DNA from: Nitrospirota bacterium
GTDB taxonomy: Bacteria > Nitrospirota > 9FT-COMBO-42-15 > HDB-SIOI813
DNA: 64,000 nt
Direction: 5' to 3'
Assembly (NCBI GenBank): GCA_020851375.1
Contig: JADZCV010000004.1
Span: forward strand, 1-64,000
This document shows positions 63,785 to 64,000 of this stretch, piece by piece. Position numbers and translations under genes: made by a program. Numbering within the stretch: the first letter of the stretch is position 1; the number at the start of each line of letters is the position of its first letter. The notes under the pieces are model-generated. The model had not been told where the DNA came from. It was given only the letters and a program-made list of their open reading frames with translations, and made no database searches.

Positions 63785-64000
63785 ATGTTGATTGAATATA
63801 TTTATGCAGTAATGGAAAAGGCAGAATACAAAAAATTAGATGATGAGAGCTGGTTTGCAGAGATACCAGGATTTGATGGTGTCTGGGCAAATAGTAAGAC
63901 AGTTGAAGAATGCAGGAAAGAACTTATAGAAGTACTGGAAGAATGGATTATTATAAAACTAAAAGATAAAGATACATTACCATTGGTAAAAGATATAGAT
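63785..64000 (+). CDS. hicB: HicB-family antitoxin (runs off the window)
   Basis: The first 72 codons are visible: MLIEYIYAVMEKAEYKKLDD, then WFAEIPGFDGVWANSKTVEE and ELIEVLEEWI. This is the partial RNase H-like fold of HicB. The protein continues past position 64000. It is similar to the broken copy at 60233. No hicA is seen upstream, so it may lie beyond the window. Confidence 0.8.
   Translation, partial: MLIEYIYAVMEKAEYKKLDDESWFAEIPGFDGVWANSKTVEECRKELIEVLEEWIIIKLKDKDTLPLVKDID

Noticed and set aside
63708-63791. 27-codon frame before hicB as a hicA or toxin gene
   Set aside because: Too short, no HicA motif (no VPMH or GSH segment), and it overlaps the hicB start; it may be a relic but no family can be assigned.

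Overview
The window reads as a chromosome segment of a Gram-negative, diderm, probably autotrophic bacterium. LPS export genes (lptCAB), type IV pilus assembly genes (pilMNOPQ) and several lipoproteins show an outer membrane. Two-subunit ATP-citrate lyase (aclB-aclA), an LDH-type malate dehydrogenase and a two-subunit class I fumarase point to the reductive TCA cycle. This gene order together with ATP-citrate lyase fits Nitrospirota or a related lineage best. That placement is inferred from gene content and has not been tested by phylogeny.

Layout. 0-2.5 kb: rTCA genes (mdh, fumarase alpha and beta). 2.6-7.4 kb: lptCAB-rpoN-rapZ-ubiX. 7.4-12.7 kb: a MerR-like gene and pilMNOPQ behind a clear promoter and a leader with interleaved inverted repeats. 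12.8-24.8 kb: a dense housekeeping run (aroC-aroK-aroB, a sigma-54 activator, yicC, gmk, rpoZ, coaBC, a TPR protein, aroQ, efp, accB-accC, thiE). 24.7-29.7 kb, minus strand: a biotin operon bioB-bioW-bioF-SDR-bioD with a promoter and possible BirA operator and no bioA. 29.9-36.6 kb: clpC, a polysaccharide deacetylase, tsaD, a Kelch-type lipoprotein and a lytic transglycosylase. 36.6-38.7 kb, minus: nadB and a small lipoprotein. 38.7-47.4 kb: a P-type cation ATPase, aclBA, pal, a lipoprotein and gltX. 47.4-49.4 kb: a beta-propeller lipoprotein and an array of dispersed repeats. 49.6-58.4 kb: a GEMM-type cyclic dinucleotide riboswitch with an overlapping terminator, followed by two secreted DUF11-repeat proteins (1944 and 896 aa) that share a paired C-terminal domain. 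58.4-60.1 kb, minus: a DrrAB-like ABC exporter. 60.2-64 kb: an accessory stretch with a hicBA relic, an MNT/HEPN pair, a radical SAM protein with an N-terminal cysteine module, an ABC-2 polysaccharide-type permease, an orphan antitoxin and an incomplete hicB.

The two most unusual signals are these. (1) A composite intergenic repeat ends in a Shine-Dalgarno-like GGAG plus a 9-nt spacer, placed exactly before the start codons of aroK, bioF and the SDR gene; a variant lies before bioD and a weaker one before a lipoprotein gene. The repeat therefore appears to supply translation initiation regions. (2) A cyclic dinucleotide riboswitch appears to gate a giant DUF11 surface protein and its co-directional partner.
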